From positions 62,001 through 126,000 of the forward strand of contig JABTUQ010000001.1 in assembly GCA_015075225.1 (NCBI GenBank): a stretch of DNA of 64,000 nucleotides. The letters are read 5' to 3'. Below are positions 18,953 to 29,488 of the stretch, in pieces (the stretch's first letter is position 1; each line of letters opens with the position of its first letter). The notes under the pieces were generated by a model. It saw nothing but the letters and a program-made list of their open reading frames with translations. It did not search any database and had not been told where the DNA came from. The position numbers and the translations under genes were made by a program. The stretch is from Burkholderiales bacterium. Lineage in GTDB: Bacteria; Pseudomonadota; Gammaproteobacteria; Burkholderiales; Nitrosomonadaceae.

Positions 18953-19747
18953 ATGGCGGGATATGTAGGTGATGTTGCTGTTGCTTATGATCGTGATCTG
19001 GGGCGGGTACTTTTCGAGCAATATGCCTTCGATATCGCAAGGCGCACAGCAGAAAATCCAGTGAATGATGTGCTGGAAGTGGCATCAGGTACCGGTATTG
19101 TCACCAGGCAGTTGCGTAATGTGCTTCCCGAGAATGTAAAATTGACCGCTATCGATATCAGTGATTCCATGATGGATGTTGCACGCACGAAATTTCTACC
19201 GCATGAGCAGATTACTCTCCAGATAGCAAACGCAGTTGCATTGCCCTTTAATAATCAGGCATTCGATGCGGTAGTTTGTCAGTTTGGACTGATGTTTTTC
19301 GACAAGGATGCTGCATTTCGTGAAACTTACCGGGTATTGCGCCATGGGGGGCGATATCTGTTCAGCGTATGGGATTCACGGGATTACAACCCCTATGCCA
19401 GTCTGACTTTTGAGGTGATGCAGCAGTTTTTTTCGATTGATCCTCCCCGGTTTCTTGAGAGCACGGTGGCATCCTTCGAAATTGATCCTATCAAGGAAAA
19501 ATTGATTCGTGCCGGTTTTGAACGAATCAATATCTCGGTTCAGCGGCGGGAATACGATATTGATGATATCGGTGCCTTTGCACGCGGATTGATATTCAGC
19601 CCGATCATCAATGAAATCAGGGAGCGCAGCGAGGTGGATCCTGATGTGATTGCCGATGAACTGGCAAACCGGTTTTCCAGAAAATACGGCTTGAACCCTA
19701 CCCGTTTTCCGATGCAGGCAATTTTGTTTGAAGTGGAAAAACTGTGA
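18953..19747 (+). CDS. Class I SAM-dependent methyltransferase
   Basis: About 264 residues with a Rossmann-type SAM-binding motif VLEVASGTGIVTRQL near residues 42-56, the acidic ribose-binding strand TAIDISDSMMD, and the FDAVVCQFGLMFF motif IV region. It belongs to the UbiE/Methyltransf_11 type. The substrate cannot be read from the sequence. A clear RBS (GGGAGGG) precedes ATG 18953. It stands alone between nhaC and a small exported protein. Confidence 0.82.
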   Translation: MAGYVGDVAVAYDRDLGRVLFEQYAFDIARRTAENPVNDVLEVASGTGIVTRQLRNVLPENVKLTAIDISDSMMDVARTKFLPHEQITLQIANAVALPFNNQAFDAVVCQFGLMFFDKDAAFRETYRVLRHGGRYLFSVWDSRDYNPYASLTFEVMQQFFSIDPPRFLESTVASFEIDPIKEKLIRAGFERINISVQRREYDIDDIGAFARGLIFSPIINEIRERSEVDPDVIADELANRFSRKYGLNPTRFPMQAILFEVEKL

Positions 19748-19952
19748 GTTTTGGCTGCAAATCCTTTTGCATCAAAAACATCTATCTTGGCGAACTAATG
19801 AAAATCAGTTTATTGGAAAACCTTAAGCGAATCTCGCAGCATTTTATTCTGATTTTTTTACCAGGCTTTTGTCAGTTGTTTCATAATGATCCGGCTATTC
19901 ATTCTGCATTTGGGTGAATGGCATATGCAGACTGACAAAAAGGAGGGAGAAG

Positions 19953-20195
19953 ATGCGTAATGAGTTTTTCTTGGCGATAGTGCTAAGTTTGAGTGTTCCC
20001 TGTTTTGCTGAATCGAAGGAAGACTCATCCGGATCGTTAATAGAGGTCGGCCAGGCTGAAAATAGCCAGGCCCAGGCCAGACAACCGGCTCAGATTGAAA
20101 CGGCAGATAAAGAAAACGAATCACAATCCTCGCAAGAATCAGGCTTAGATAAACAATCTTTGATGATCGACTATTGCAGAACGCATACTTGTTAA
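19953..20195 (+). CDS. Small exported protein of unknown function, upstream of carbonic anhydrase
   Basis: An 80-residue protein. ATG 19953 follows a strong AGGAGGGAG site. Residues 1-18 look like a signal peptide (hydrophobic FFLAIVLSLSVPCFA, cleavage after AFA-type CFA). The mature part is short, acidic and Gln/Ser/Glu-rich, probably disordered, and ends with two cysteines (YCRTHTC). It lies 39 bases before the alpha carbonic anhydrase in the same direction and may be co-transcribed with it. I recognise no family. An upstream in-frame ATG at 19914 is unlikely because it would bury the signal peptide. Confidence 0.6.
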   Translation: MRNEFFLAIVLSLSVPCFAESKEDSSGSLIEVGQAENSQAQARQPAQIETADKENESQSSQESGLDKQSLMIDYCRTHTC

Positions 20196-20234
20196 TTCGA
20201 TAATAAACATATTGCAATCGGAGGATTTAGGTTC

Positions 20235-21032
20235 ATGAAAACTAAAATAATCACAGGTTTGGTTTCCGTTATCTTTACAAGCTATGTATCCATTGCGGTT
20301 TCCGCGCCACCGCACTGGTCTTATGAGGAAGAGCAGCATTGGGGCGCTATTGAAGAAGCCGGGAAACCGGTGCCACAACTCTACCCCTATGCGGAATGTG
20401 GTATTGGCAAGCATCAATCCCCAGTCGATCTGGCGGATGCGAAGATCGTCAATGCCAAGCCACTCAATAAACTTTCAACACAATACGGTACAGACAAACC
20501 CGCTTTCTTCAATACTGGGCATGCTATACAAGTCAATACCTCCAAAAATTTTTCTGGCGGACTGAAAATCGGAAAGGAATTGCTGCCATTGGTTCAATTG
20601 CATTTCCATGAACCCAGTGAACATTTATTCAGAGGAAAAGAACTCCCCGCAGAAATGCATTTCGTTCATATCAATAAGGATGGAAGAATCGCGGTGTTGG
20701 GAGTGGCTATCGATATTGGCGAGAATAATGCTGCGTTCCAGACCATTCTTGACAATATGCCTCGCAATGAAGGCGAAGCAAATTCAACTTCGGGAATCAA
20801 GCTGAATTTAGATAAATTGCTACCAGCGGGTTCGAATTTCGCCAACCTGAAATATCTGACACTGGCTGGCTCATTGACCACTCCGCCTTGCAGCGAGGGC
20901 GTGCAATGGTACATTTTGACGCAATCAATGACAATTTCTGCTGATCAATTGGAACAGCTGAAATCCTTCTATAGTGATAACGCCAGATCAGCACAAAATC
21001 TGAATGAAAGATCGATCCTTACAAATCGCTAA
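20235..21032 (+). CDS. Periplasmic alpha-class carbonic anhydrase
   Basis: Interconverts CO2 and bicarbonate. Residues 1-23 form a signal peptide (ending VSA-PPHW), so the enzyme should be periplasmic. Zinc ligands are visible as His123 and His125 in QLHFHEPSEH and His142 in EMHFVH. GSLTTPPCSEGV is the alpha-class signature, with the conserved cysteine pairing with one in the YAECGIG segment. Length is 265 residues. In an autotroph it could help supply inorganic carbon. RBS GGAGG precedes the start. It ends with a clear terminator. Confidence 0.96.
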   Translation: MKTKIITGLVSVIFTSYVSIAVSAPPHWSYEEEQHWGAIEEAGKPVPQLYPYAECGIGKHQSPVDLADAKIVNAKPLNKLSTQYGTDKPAFFNTGHAIQVNTSKNFSGGLKIGKELLPLVQLHFHEPSEHLFRGKELPAEMHFVHINKDGRIAVLGVAIDIGENNAAFQTILDNMPRNEGEANSTSGIKLNLDKLLPAGSNFANLKYLTLAGSLTTPPCSEGVQWYILTQSMTISADQLEQLKSFYSDNARSAQNLNERSILTNR

Positions 21033-21051
21033 TTTTTCTGCGATAAATGTA

Positions 21052-21090
21052 TTTTCCCCGGTGCTGCTCCGCTGCCCGGGGAATTTTTGT
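21052..21090 (+). terminator. Rho-independent terminator after alpha carbonic anhydrase
   Basis: TTTCCCCGG and CCGGGGAA form a GC-rich stem around a short loop, followed by TTTTTG. It is about 20 bases after the stop codon and separates the carbonic anhydrase from the glycine riboswitch. Confidence 0.75.
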
Positions 21091-21235
21091 TTATATAGCC
21101 TTCCCGATTTTGCTGAATGGTTTGCTAACAAACGTCACACCCTGGATCAGATGTGACTTTTTTGCGTTTTTACCAGTTTTGCTTTGCCTTGTCTTACCAT
21201 CCCCAGCTAAGGTATAGTTCCGTTTGCTAAATTCT

Positions 21236-21432
21236 ATCCAGGCAGGAGAGTGCGCTGTACAGTACACAGCGTCACCGAAGGCGTAACCCCCCGGAATCGC
21301 TCAGGTGTGGCCATAAGGCTTGAATAACTGCTTGTGATTGGCAATCTGGAGAGCGCTGAAATTATTTCAGCCACCGAAGGGGCATGCGGAACGCAAACCG
21401 TAAAACTCTCAGGTAAAAGGACAGAGGGGGTA
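21236..21432 (+). promoter_or_regulatory. Tandem glycine riboswitch upstream of gcvT
   Basis: Two successive aptamers can be recognised. The first has GGAGAG at 21245-21250, CACCGAAGGCG and GCTCAGG at about 21299-21305. The second has GGAGAG at about 21350, CACCGAAGGGGC and CTCAGGTAAAAGGACAGAG. Each shows the gcvT-element core (GGAGAG ... CACCGAAGG ... CTCAGG). Downstream, TCTGTCAGCAG (about 21441) can pair with CTGCTGGGCAGA (about 21482), a possible expression platform close to the gcvT ribosome site. Tandem glycine switches usually turn gcv genes on when glycine is high. The linker between aptamers is short, as expected for cooperative pairs. Confidence 0.92.
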
Positions 21433-21527
21433 GATTGGTGTCTGTCAGCAGTTTTATTATTAATGGCTTGGGCTCAATCACTGCTGGGCAGATACAAAAC
21501 TCCTTTTTACCTTTTCAGAGAGAATAA

Positions 21528-22610
21528 ATGCTTAAGACCACGCCTTTAAATGCGGCACACCGGGCCATGAATGCCAAGATGGTGGATTTTGGTGGCTGGG
21601 ATATGCCCCTTCATTATGGGTCGCAACTGGAAGAACACCATCAGATCAGGCGCGATGCCGGCATGTTCGATGTGTCCCATATGCTGACAGTTGATATTCG
21701 TGGTGAAAATGTTCGCCAGTTCCTGCGTGGGCTGGTAGCCAATAATGTCGATAAACTGACCATCCCGGGCAAGGCTCTCTACACCTGCATGCTGAACCCC
21801 GCTGGTGGAATCATTGATGACCTGATTATTTATTATCTGTCCGAATCCTGGTTTCGTCTGGTAGTGAATGCTGGTACAGCGGATAAGGATATTGACTGGA
21901 TTACCTCGCAATCTCGTCAGCTTGCACCGGATCTGGCAATTACCCCTCGCCGTGATCTTGCCATGATCGCAGTACAGGGACCTAATGCGCGTTCGAAAGT
22001 CTGGAGTGTGATTACTGATTCCCAGGCCGCTTCTGAAAATCTGAAACCTTTTCAATCAATTGTCGTAGGTGACTATTTCATCGCCCGCACCGGTTACACC
22101 GGAGAAGATGGCTTTGAAATCACTTTGCCTGCTGATCAGGCGGCTGATTTCTGGCAAAAATTGCATACAGCCGGAGTGGCTCCGGCCGGATTGGGTGCGC
22201 GTGATACTTTGCGTCTGGAAGCGGGCATGAATCTTTACGGTCAGGATATGGATGAGAATATCAATCCTCTTGAATCCGGATTGGCCTGGACAGTGGATTT
22301 GAAAAGTGAACGTGATTTTATCGGCAAGCAGGCGTTACTGGTACAACCAATAAACCGACAGCTGGCAGGGCTGGTTTTGCTGGATAAAGGTGTGTTGCGC
22401 AGCCACCAGAAAGTTGTCACACAACAAAGCAGTGAAGGAGAGATTACCAGCGGCGGATTTTCACCTACGCTGAATCAGTCAATTGCTTTGGCACGTATAC
22501 CTGCAGAAGTGGCTGTAGGCGAACAGGTGCATGTCGTTGTCCGTGATAAACAGCTTGCGGCAAAAGTCGTCAAATATCCGTTTGTCCGCAATGGTCAGGT
22601 ATTGGTTTGA
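21528..22610 (+). CDS. gcvT: Glycine cleavage system T protein (aminomethyltransferase)
   Basis: Transfers the methylene group from the lipoyl arm of GcvH to tetrahydrofolate and releases ammonia. The protein is 360 residues and opens with [26 protein letters not shown], a typical GcvT start here given in part. [12 protein letters not shown] is the folate-domain signature, with [14 protein letters not shown] following. It is the first gene after the riboswitch and is followed by gcvH, gcvPA and gcvPB in the same direction. Confidence 0.97.
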   Translation: MLKTTPLNAAHRAMNAKMVDFGGWDMPLHYGSQLEEHHQIRRDAGMFDVSHMLTVDIRGENVRQFLRGLVANNVDKLTIPGKALYTCMLNPAGGIIDDLIIYYLSESWFRLVVNAGTADKDIDWITSQSRQLAPDLAITPRRDLAMIAVQGPNARSKVWSVITDSQAASENLKPFQSIVVGDYFIARTGYTGEDGFEITLPADQAADFWQKLHTAGVAPAGLGARDTLRLEAGMNLYGQDMDENINPLESGLAWTVDLKSERDFIGKQALLVQPINRQLAGLVLLDKGVLRSHQKVVTQQSSEGEITSGGFSPTLNQSIALARIPAEVAVGEQVHVVVRDKQLAAKVVKYPFVRNGQVLV

Positions 22611-22679
22611 TTTCCTTAAATTAGCAAGGAATACAGAGTAACAGGATTTTTTTAAACTTTAAGTTTGGGGAGTAGATAA

Positions 22680-23069
22680 ATGAGCGTACCGGCAGAATTG
22701 AAATATACCGAATCACATGAATGGGTTAAGGTAGAAGCAGATGGTAGTGTAATGGTGGGCATTACCCAGCATGCTCAGGAGTTACTGGGAGACATGGTAT
22801 TTGTTCAATTGCCCGATGTTGGCCGTACTTTGGCGCAACGGGAAGATTGTGCCGTAGTGGAATCAGTGAAGGCAGCGTCGGATATTTATGCTCCACTTGG
22901 TGGAGAGGTCATCGCAATCAACACTGAAGTGGAAGCCTCCCCGGAAAAAATAAATGAGGATTGTTATGCTGCTTGGCTATTCAGGCTTAAACCGGCCAAC
23001 GCGGGTGAAATCAGTGGTTTGCTCGATGCCAGCGGATATCAGAAACTGCTGGATAGCGAGGCACATTAA
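22680..23069 (+). CDS. gcvH: Glycine cleavage system H protein
   Basis: A small lipoyl carrier that shuttles the aminomethyl intermediate from P to T and L proteins. The lipoylated lysine is Lys64 in [10 protein letters not shown]. Length is 129 residues. It starts after GGGGAG, 69 bases after gcvT. Confidence 0.97.
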   Translation: MSVPAELKYTESHEWVKVEADGSVMVGITQHAQELLGDMVFVQLPDVGRTLAQREDCAVVESVKAASDIYAPLGGEVIAINTEVEASPEKINEDCYAAWLFRLKPANAGEISGLLDASGYQKLLDSEAH

Positions 23070-23137
23070 GGATATTGGCGGCATAGCTGCCGCGATCATT
23101 ATTTTTACGAGTTTTTCTGGATAGACATAGCCCAACC

Positions 23138-24499
23138 ATGCCATTTATTCCCCATACAGAAGAAGATGTAGCCGAGATGCTTGCCAGCATTGGTGCCAAA
23201 TCGATCGATGAATTATTTGATGAAATTCCCGCTGAACTTAAAACCGGGAAACTGACACAGGTTCCAGTCGGCCTGAGCGAGATGGAAATTTCACGCCTGA
23301 TGCACGGACGCGCACAGAAAGATGGGTTTTATCTCAGCTTTATCGGTGCAGGTGCGTATGAACATCATATTCCGGCTGCCGTTTGGCAGATAACAACCCG
23401 GGGAGAATTTTATTCTTCCTATACGCCTTATCAGGCAGAGGCTAGCCAGGGCACATTACAGCTATTGTATGAATATCAGACCATGATGGCCTCGCTGAAC
23501 GGAATGGACGTTTCTAATGCCAGCCTGTACGACGGTGCATCTGCTCTTGCCGAAGCTGCCTTGATGGCAGTACGCCAGCACAGAACCTCCAGGCGCATTC
23601 TGATTCCGCAAACGGTGCATCCGATTTACCGTAGTGTGACACGCACCATCGTCAGGAATCAGAATATCGAAGTCGTAGAGATTCCATTTGATCCTGCAAC
23701 CGGGCAGGTAGCCATTGATAAACTGGATCAATTCGCACAGGAAGAATTTGCGGCATTGGTTATTCCACAACCTAATTTTTTTGGTGTACTTGAACAAGTT
23801 GACGCGCTGACAGACTGGGCGCACGGCAAACAATCCCTGGCGATTGCAGTCGTTAACCCAACTTCGCTTGCCATGTTGAAACCGCCAGGGGAGTGGGGGC
23901 AGCGGGGAGCAGATATTGCTGTCGGTGAGGGTCAACCTCTTGGAATTCCACTTTCCAGCGGCGGGCCATACTTCGGATTCATGGCTTGCAAACAGGAACT
24001 GGTAAGGCAAATGCCGGGACGCATTATCGGGCGAACCACTGACCTGGAAGGCAAGGAAGGATTTGCTTTGACCTTGCAGGCGAGGGAGCAGCACATCCGC
24101 CGTTCGAAAGCGACTTCCAATATTTGTACCAATCAGGGATTGATGGTAACCGCTGCCACGATTTATATGTCTTTAATCGGACCAGAAGGGTTGTATCGGG
24201 TGGCCGCCCAATCACATGCAAACACACTGGCATTAGTGGAACAGCTGGAAAAACTTCCTGGTGTGAAGAAAGTGTTTGGCAGTCCGTTTTTCCATGAAGC
24301 TGCACTGCAATTATCCGTGCCGGCCGATAAAGTTCTGAACAGCCTCAAAGCGCAAGGGGTGTTAGGCGGTGTGCTGCTGGAAAATTATTATCCGGATTTG
24401 AAAAATACATTACTCGTCTGTGCAACGGAAACCAAAACAGCAGAAGATATTGGCAAATATGTCGAAATGCTGCGCCTGGCACTTGCAGCTAGCGCCTAA
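23138..24499 (+). CDS. gcvPA: Glycine dehydrogenase (decarboxylating) subunit 1
   Basis: The N-terminal half-equivalent of the P protein, which with subunit 2 decarboxylates glycine using PLP. It begins [15 protein letters not shown] and has [11 protein letters not shown] and [14 protein letters not shown], all standard in split GcvP systems, and is 453 residues long. Many proteobacteria have one fused P protein, so this is the split version. The start lacks an obvious Shine-Dalgarno sequence. The next gene encodes the partner subunit. Confidence 0.96.
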   Translation: MPFIPHTEEDVAEMLASIGAKSIDELFDEIPAELKTGKLTQVPVGLSEMEISRLMHGRAQKDGFYLSFIGAGAYEHHIPAAVWQITTRGEFYSSYTPYQAEASQGTLQLLYEYQTMMASLNGMDVSNASLYDGASALAEAALMAVRQHRTSRRILIPQTVHPIYRSVTRTIVRNQNIEVVEIPFDPATGQVAIDKLDQFAQEEFAALVIPQPNFFGVLEQVDALTDWAHGKQSLAIAVVNPTSLAMLKPPGEWGQRGADIAVGEGQPLGIPLSSGGPYFGFMACKQELVRQMPGRIIGRTTDLEGKEGFALTLQAREQHIRRSKATSNICTNQGLMVTAATIYMSLIGPEGLYRVAAQSHANTLALVEQLEKLPGVKKVFGSPFFHEAALQLSVPADKVLNSLKAQGVLGGVLLENYYPDLKNTLLVCATETKTAEDIGKYVEMLRLALAASA

Positions 24500-24555
24500 G
24501 CCAGATTCCGGGTACTTATATTGCATCGATCAATCTCACCAACACAAGATAAAAC

Positions 24556-26007
24556 ATGCTGATTTTCGAACATTCTCGTAAAAATCGCCGGAATTATTCC
24601 CAGGCTCCATCTACTCGGCCCGCAAAAAATAATATTCCGGATAATCTGAAACGCAAAACGGCACCCTTGCTTCCAGAAGTTTCCGAAATGGATACGGTGC
24701 GCCACTATACCCGTCTGTCCCAGAAAAACTTCTCGATTGATACAGAGTTTTATCCATTGGGTTCCTGCACCATGAAGTACAACCCACGTGCCTGTAATTC
24801 GCTGGCAATGTTGCCACAATTCTTGTCGCGCCACCCGCTGGCACCCGAAGATACCGGCCAGGGTTTCCTGGCATGTATGTACGAACTGCAGGAAATTCTG
24901 AAGGATGTAACAGGCATGTCGGCTGTCAGCCTGACCTCGATGGCGGGAGCACAGGGTGAGCTAATCGGTATCACAATGATTCGCGCATATCATGAAGCGC
25001 GTGGAGATACCGAACGTACCGAAATTATCATTCCGGATGCCGCTCACGGTACCAATCCGGCTACTGCAGTCATGTGTGGCTACAAGGTGATTGAAATCCC
25101 TACGGATCGTGATGGTGACGTAGATATGGAAGCCTTGAAAGCAGCTGTTGGACCCAGAACAGCAGGTTTGATGCTGACTAATCCCTCCACTTTAGGCGTG
25201 TTTGAGAAGAAAGTGGCAGAAATGAGCCGGATTGTGCACGAAGCTGGCGGTTTGTTGTATTACGATGGCGCGAACCTCAATGCTGTTCTGGGCAAAGTGA
25301 AGCCAGGCGATATGGGATTTGACGTGATCCATATGAATCTGCATAAAACGTTCTCAACACCGCATGGTGGTGGCGGGCCAGGTGCTGCTCCGGTAGGCGT
25401 AGCAGACTGCTTGTTGCCTTATTTGCCTATACCGATCGTGGCCTATGAACAAGGGGTTTATCGCTGGTTAACCGAGAAAGACCGCCCGCAATCCATCGGA
25501 CGTTTGTCTGCACACATGGGTAATGCGGGAGTGCTATTGCGTGCCTATATTTACGTCAGATTGCTGGGAGCAGAGGGAATGTTCCGGATTTCGGAATATG
25601 CAACGCTCAATGCCAACTATCTGATGGCTGAATTGCGCAAACTTGGTTTTGAAATAGCCTATCCCAATCGTCGTGCCAGCCATGAGTTCATTGTCACAAT
25701 GAAAGAAATCAAGGACAAAACCGGTGTTACTGCCATGAATCTGGCCAAACGTTTACTTGACAAGGGGTTTCATGCACCGACCACGTATTTCCCGTTATTG
25801 GTCCCGGAGTGTTTGCTGATTGAACCCGCCGAGACTGAATCCAAGGAAACGCTGGATCGTTTTGTCGTTGCAATGAAGGAAATTCTGGATGAAATTGCTA
25901 CTCAGCCAGACATGGTCAAATCTGCGCCGCACGATATGCCTCTGCGAAAAATTGATGATGTCAAGGCAGCAAGAGAACTTGATCTGGTCTGGAATCCGGC
26001 AGGTTGA
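24556..26007 (+). CDS. gcvPB: Glycine dehydrogenase (decarboxylating) subunit 2
   Basis: The PLP-carrying half of the split P protein. The PLP lysine lies in [29 protein letters not shown] and [11 protein letters not shown] are further family signatures. The 483-residue length is normal for this subunit. It lies 56 bases after gcvPA. The whole riboswitch-gcvT-gcvH-gcvPA-gcvPB set lacks only lipoamide dehydrogenase (L protein), which is usually shared and encoded elsewhere. Confidence 0.96.
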   Translation: MLIFEHSRKNRRNYSQAPSTRPAKNNIPDNLKRKTAPLLPEVSEMDTVRHYTRLSQKNFSIDTEFYPLGSCTMKYNPRACNSLAMLPQFLSRHPLAPEDTGQGFLACMYELQEILKDVTGMSAVSLTSMAGAQGELIGITMIRAYHEARGDTERTEIIIPDAAHGTNPATAVMCGYKVIEIPTDRDGDVDMEALKAAVGPRTAGLMLTNPSTLGVFEKKVAEMSRIVHEAGGLLYYDGANLNAVLGKVKPGDMGFDVIHMNLHKTFSTPHGGGGPGAAPVGVADCLLPYLPIPIVAYEQGVYRWLTEKDRPQSIGRLSAHMGNAGVLLRAYIYVRLLGAEGMFRISEYATLNANYLMAELRKLGFEIAYPNRRASHEFIVTMKEIKDKTGVTAMNLAKRLLDKGFHAPTTYFPLLVPECLLIEPAETESKETLDRFVVAMKEILDEIATQPDMVKSAPHDMPLRKIDDVKAARELDLVWNPAG

Positions 26008-26040
26008 TTCCAGTTTTTTGTGCAATAACTTCAGGTTGAC

Positions 26041-26976
26041 ATGCATACACTGATCTGTGGCTCCATTGCCTATGACACAATTATGGTGTTTGAAGACCGT
26101 TTCAAACGCCATATCCTTCCGGACAAAATCCATGTTCTGAACGTCGCATTTCTGGTGCCGGAAATGCGACGGGAATTTGGTGGTTGTGCAGCAAATATTG
26201 CCTACAACCTGAAAATGCTGGATGGCAAACCGTTGATCATGGCAACAGTCGGGGATGATTTTCAGCCCTATGACTATAGGCTGGAAAAACTTGATCTTGC
26301 TCAGACCCATATTCGTCGGGTGCAGGATACCTTTACAGCGCAAGCGTTCATTACCACAGACCTGGATGATAACCAGATCACTGCTTTTCATCCTGGCGCA
26401 ATGAATTTTTCACACCAAAATAGTGTGAAAGATGCAATCAATGTCAGTCTTGGTATTGTTGCTCCAGATGGTCGGGAAGGAATGCTTGCTCACGCGCGTG
26501 AATTTCATGAAGCAGGCATTCCCTTCATTTTCGATCCAGGTCAGGGTATGCCCATGTTCAATGGAGACGAACTACTTGATTTCATTGACAAGGCGGATTA
26601 CATCGCAGTCAACGATTATGAGGCGCAGTTGTTGCAATCTGTTACAGGATACACGCTGAGCAAGCTGGCTACTCGGGTGAAGGCGCTTATCGAAACCAAG
26701 GGAGCAGAAGGTTCGGTAATTCATGCACAAGGCTGCCAGTTCCAGATACCTGCCGTTCGTCCTCAGAAAATTGTTGACCCAACAGGTTGCGGAGATGCCT
26801 ATCGTGCTGGCTTGCTTTATGGTATTGCCAAAAATATGGATTGGCAAACGACAGGACAGCTTGCCTCGCTCATGGGGACATTAAAAATCGCTCACCGTGG
26901 CGGACAGAACCACCGCTACGAACGAGATGAAATCGACCAGCGCTACTTCGAGGCTTTTGGTAGCCGAATATTCTGA
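26041..26976 (+). CDS. PfkB-family carbohydrate/nucleoside kinase
   Basis: A 311-residue kinase of the ribokinase/adenosine kinase fold. The N-terminal GSIAYDTI and GGCAANIAYNL motifs form the substrate side, and DPTGCGDAYRAGLLYG near residue 245 is the PfkB signature 2 with the catalytic Asp. The substrate may be adenosine or a sugar. It lies 33 bases after gcvPB and may be read through from the glycine operon, but a metabolic link is not obvious. Confidence 0.88.
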   Translation: MHTLICGSIAYDTIMVFEDRFKRHILPDKIHVLNVAFLVPEMRREFGGCAANIAYNLKMLDGKPLIMATVGDDFQPYDYRLEKLDLAQTHIRRVQDTFTAQAFITTDLDDNQITAFHPGAMNFSHQNSVKDAINVSLGIVAPDGREGMLAHAREFHEAGIPFIFDPGQGMPMFNGDELLDFIDKADYIAVNDYEAQLLQSVTGYTLSKLATRVKALIETKGAEGSVIHAQGCQFQIPAVRPQKIVDPTGCGDAYRAGLLYGIAKNMDWQTTGQLASLMGTLKIAHRGGQNHRYERDEIDQRYFEAFGSRIF

Positions 26977-27121
26977 TTCAAATTATCCTTAGCAATAAGC
27001 TTTTGGCAGAGTTTCCAGGAAATATCTCCTCCCACGGGATAAACAGAGATGCCTGTTCTGAAACAACACAACAGAGCAAATCTGTTTAATCCGGTTTGTT
27101 TTGGGCGCACAGCTACTATTC

Positions 27122-27928
27122 ATGATGGCCACAACCGGGGTTAACAAATTAACCAGATGCGTCCGGTTTATCAGGCTGATGTTGCACATCCTCTCTGGAG
27201 TGCTGCAATCGTTCATTCTTCCGCATGTCAGCATATCCCGCCAGAATCAAATGACCTGCAACTGGGCGCAGAAATTTCTTCGAATAATCAGGGTACAGTT
27301 ATCGGTTGATGGCGGGCTGCCAGCATGTGGCCCGCAGGGAGTAATTCTTGTTGCCAATCACATTTCATGGCTGGATATTCTGATCATTCTGGCGGCCTAT
27401 CCGGTACGTTTTGTTGCCAAAGCGGAAATCAGTACCTGGCCTTTACTGGGCCGGTTATGCAGGAATGCCGAAACTCTGTTTATAGAACGCGAAAAACGTA
27501 GTGATACCTTACGGATCAATCAACAGATAGATAGCGTTTTGAAATCCGGACATTCGATAGTGATATTTCCTGAGGGGACAACCGGTAACGGGGATGTCCT
27601 GCAGCATTTTCATGCTTCCTTGTTGCAATCTGCCGTAACAGCCAAAGCACTGCTTTGCCCGGTTGCTATTCGTTACAGCAATTGTGATGATTCACGTAAC
27701 GCCAGTGTTGCCTATGTCAACGTAACGATACTGCAATCCCTGATGCACATACTGGCAGAGCCGAAAATTTGTGCAGAGCTGATTTTCTGCGAATCTGTCC
27801 CAAGCGCAGACAGAAACCGGCGCGAGCTTGCGCGTCTCGCTGAGAAGGCGATAGCCCGGACATTATCGCTTAATGTTGTTCACACGGCAGCTGAAATACC
27901 TTCCGGTCTTCCAGCCGAACGGACGTAA
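27122..27928 (+). CDS. plsC: 1-acyl-sn-glycerol-3-phosphate acyltransferase-like protein
   Basis: A membrane-associated acyltransferase of the PlsC type. NHISWLD carries the HX4D catalytic motif, and IFPEGTT is the substrate-binding motif. About 268 residues from ATG 27122; the frame is open to a TTG at 27101. It has an N-terminal hydrophobic segment. Some relatives acylate lyso-ornithine lipids rather than lysophosphatidate. Its 3' end overlaps the convergent apaH gene by 59 bp. Confidence 0.85.
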   Translation: MMATTGVNKLTRCVRFIRLMLHILSGVLQSFILPHVSISRQNQMTCNWAQKFLRIIRVQLSVDGGLPACGPQGVILVANHISWLDILIILAAYPVRFVAKAEISTWPLLGRLCRNAETLFIEREKRSDTLRINQQIDSVLKSGHSIVIFPEGTTGNGDVLQHFHASLLQSAVTAKALLCPVAIRYSNCDDSRNASVAYVNVTILQSLMHILAEPKICAELIFCESVPSADRNRRELARLAEKAIARTLSLNVVHTAAEIPSGLPAERT

Positions 27929-28676
27929 GGCAGCCCTGCCAGACGCAGCCCGTATCCAGTGCAATCAGATTGGATGTCAGATGTAATCCCAATGCAGACC
28001 AGTGCCCGAATACAATAGTCGTATTCTGACTGGAACGCCAGGGAATCTCGAACCAAGGCAATAACCCCTGGGGAATAGCAGATAATCCGCCTTTGTAAGA
28101 AAAATTCAGCCTGCCTTCCACTGAACAGATGCGCAAGCGCGTCATGGCGTTGATAATAACCCGCCAGCGATCTTCTCCCTGCAATTGATCCTGCCAGCGA
28201 TCAGGTGTATTGCCGTACATCGTACGGGAAAAAGACTGAAATCGATCACTGCGAATGACCGTTTCCACTTCCTGTGCCAATTGCCCAGCCTGTTCAATAT
28301 GCCAATCTGGTAACAGACCAGCATGAACCAGCGTATATTCATCTTCGTGATAAAACAGCGGTCGCTGTCTCAGCCAATCAAGCAGTATTCCGCTGTCAGG
28401 GGCTTCCAGAACCGGTTGCAGGGTGTCTCCCCGGTGTTGGTGTGTGGCGCCTGCCGCTACTGCCAGGAGATGAAGATCATGATTGCCGAGTACTACCGTG
28501 ACACACTTTCCCAGTGTTATCAGGGAGCGCAGCAATGCAAGGGAATCTGGCCCCCGGTTGACGATATCACCCACCAGCCATAGCCTGTCGCGGGTAGGAT
28601 TGAAGTCAATCAGATCAAGTAGTTCGAGGAAATGCGAATGGCAACCTTGCAGGTCACCGATGGCATAGGTTGCCAT
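27870..28676 (-). CDS. apaH: Diadenosine tetraphosphatase (symmetrical)
   Basis: Hydrolyses Ap4A to two ADP. Metallophosphatase motifs are GDLQGCHS at residue 7, GDIVNRGP at about 37-44 and GNHD at about 65. Length 268 residues. It lies 5 bases beyond dapB on the same strand and overlaps the acyltransferase 3' end convergently. Confidence 0.95.
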   Translation of the reverse strand: MATYAIGDLQGCHSHFLELLDLIDFNPTRDRLWLVGDIVNRGPDSLALLRSLITLGKCVTVVLGNHDLHLLAVAAGATHQHRGDTLQPVLEAPDSGILLDWLRQRPLFYHEDEYTLVHAGLLPDWHIEQAGQLAQEVETVIRSDRFQSFSRTMYGNTPDRWQDQLQGEDRWRVIINAMTRLRICSVEGRLNFSYKGGLSAIPQGLLPWFEIPWRSSQNTTIVFGHWSALGLHLTSNLIALDTGCVWQGCLTSVRLEDRKVFQLPCEQH

Positions 28677-28681
28677 TACAA

Positions 28682-29488
28682 TCAGCGCAGGCCCAGCACA
28701 TCCTGCATGTCAAATAATCCGGATTTTTGGGTGGCGAGAAAACGTGCAGCATGCAATGCTCCAGCTGCAAATGTTTTGCGGCTGCTGGCCTTGTGTGTGA
28801 TTTCCAGACGTTCGCCTGTTCCGGCAAACAAGGCGGTGTGATCTCCCACGATATCTCCGCCGCGTATGGTCGAGAAGCCGATGGTGTCGGCAGAACGCTC
28901 GCCGGTATTACCTTCGCGCCCATAAATGGCCACTTTCTCCAGTTCTTTTCCCAGGGTTCTGGCGATGACTTCCCCCATATGCAAAGCCGTTCCTGAAGGC
29001 GCATCCACCTTGTGGCGATGATGTGCCTCAATGATTTCGATGTCGTAGCCTTCGGGTAATGCTTTTGTGGCAACCTCGAGCAATTTGAACAATAAATTGA
29101 CTCCCACACTCATATTGGGAGCAAATACAATGGCGATATCCTTCGCTGCATCGCGGATGATTTCCTTTTCTTCCGGTGTAAAACCGGTTGTGCCAATGAC
29201 CATTCTGACACCCAGTTTACGGCATACAGCAAGGTGGGATAAGGTGCCGGCAGGACGGGTAAAGTCGATTAGTACATCACTACCCGCTAGAGTAGTGGCG
29301 TAGTTACTACTGATGGTCACACCCAGGGCAGTTCCGCTCAAACTGCCTGCATCTTGCGACAGATATGGGCTGTCTGGTTGTTCAAGCGCAGCAGATAACC
29401 GCAGATCAGGTACCTCTGCAATGGTTTCCATGATTGCCCGGCCCATCCGGCCGGTACTTCCGGCAACAGCGATATTTAGCGGTGTCAT
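28682..29488 (-). CDS. dapB: 4-hydroxy-tetrahydrodipicolinate reductase
   Basis: The NAD(P)H-dependent step of lysine and diaminopimelate synthesis. Nucleotide motif [11 protein letters not shown] at residues 8-18, and the signature [16 protein letters not shown] with the catalytic His and Lys. Length is 268 residues. The gene overlaps the end of bamE by 4 bp, so the two are translationally coupled. Confidence 0.96.
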   Translation of the reverse strand: MTPLNIAVAGSTGRMGRAIMETIAEVPDLRLSAALEQPDSPYLSQDAGSLSGTALGVTISSNYATTLAGSDVLIDFTRPAGTLSHLAVCRKLGVRMVIGTTGFTPEEKEIIRDAAKDIAIVFAPNMSVGVNLLFKLLEVATKALPEGYDIEIIEAHHRHKVDAPSGTALHMGEVIARTLGKELEKVAIYGREGNTGERSADTIGFSTIRGGDIVGDHTALFAGTGERLEITHKASSRKTFAAGALHAARFLATQKSGLFDMQDVLGLR

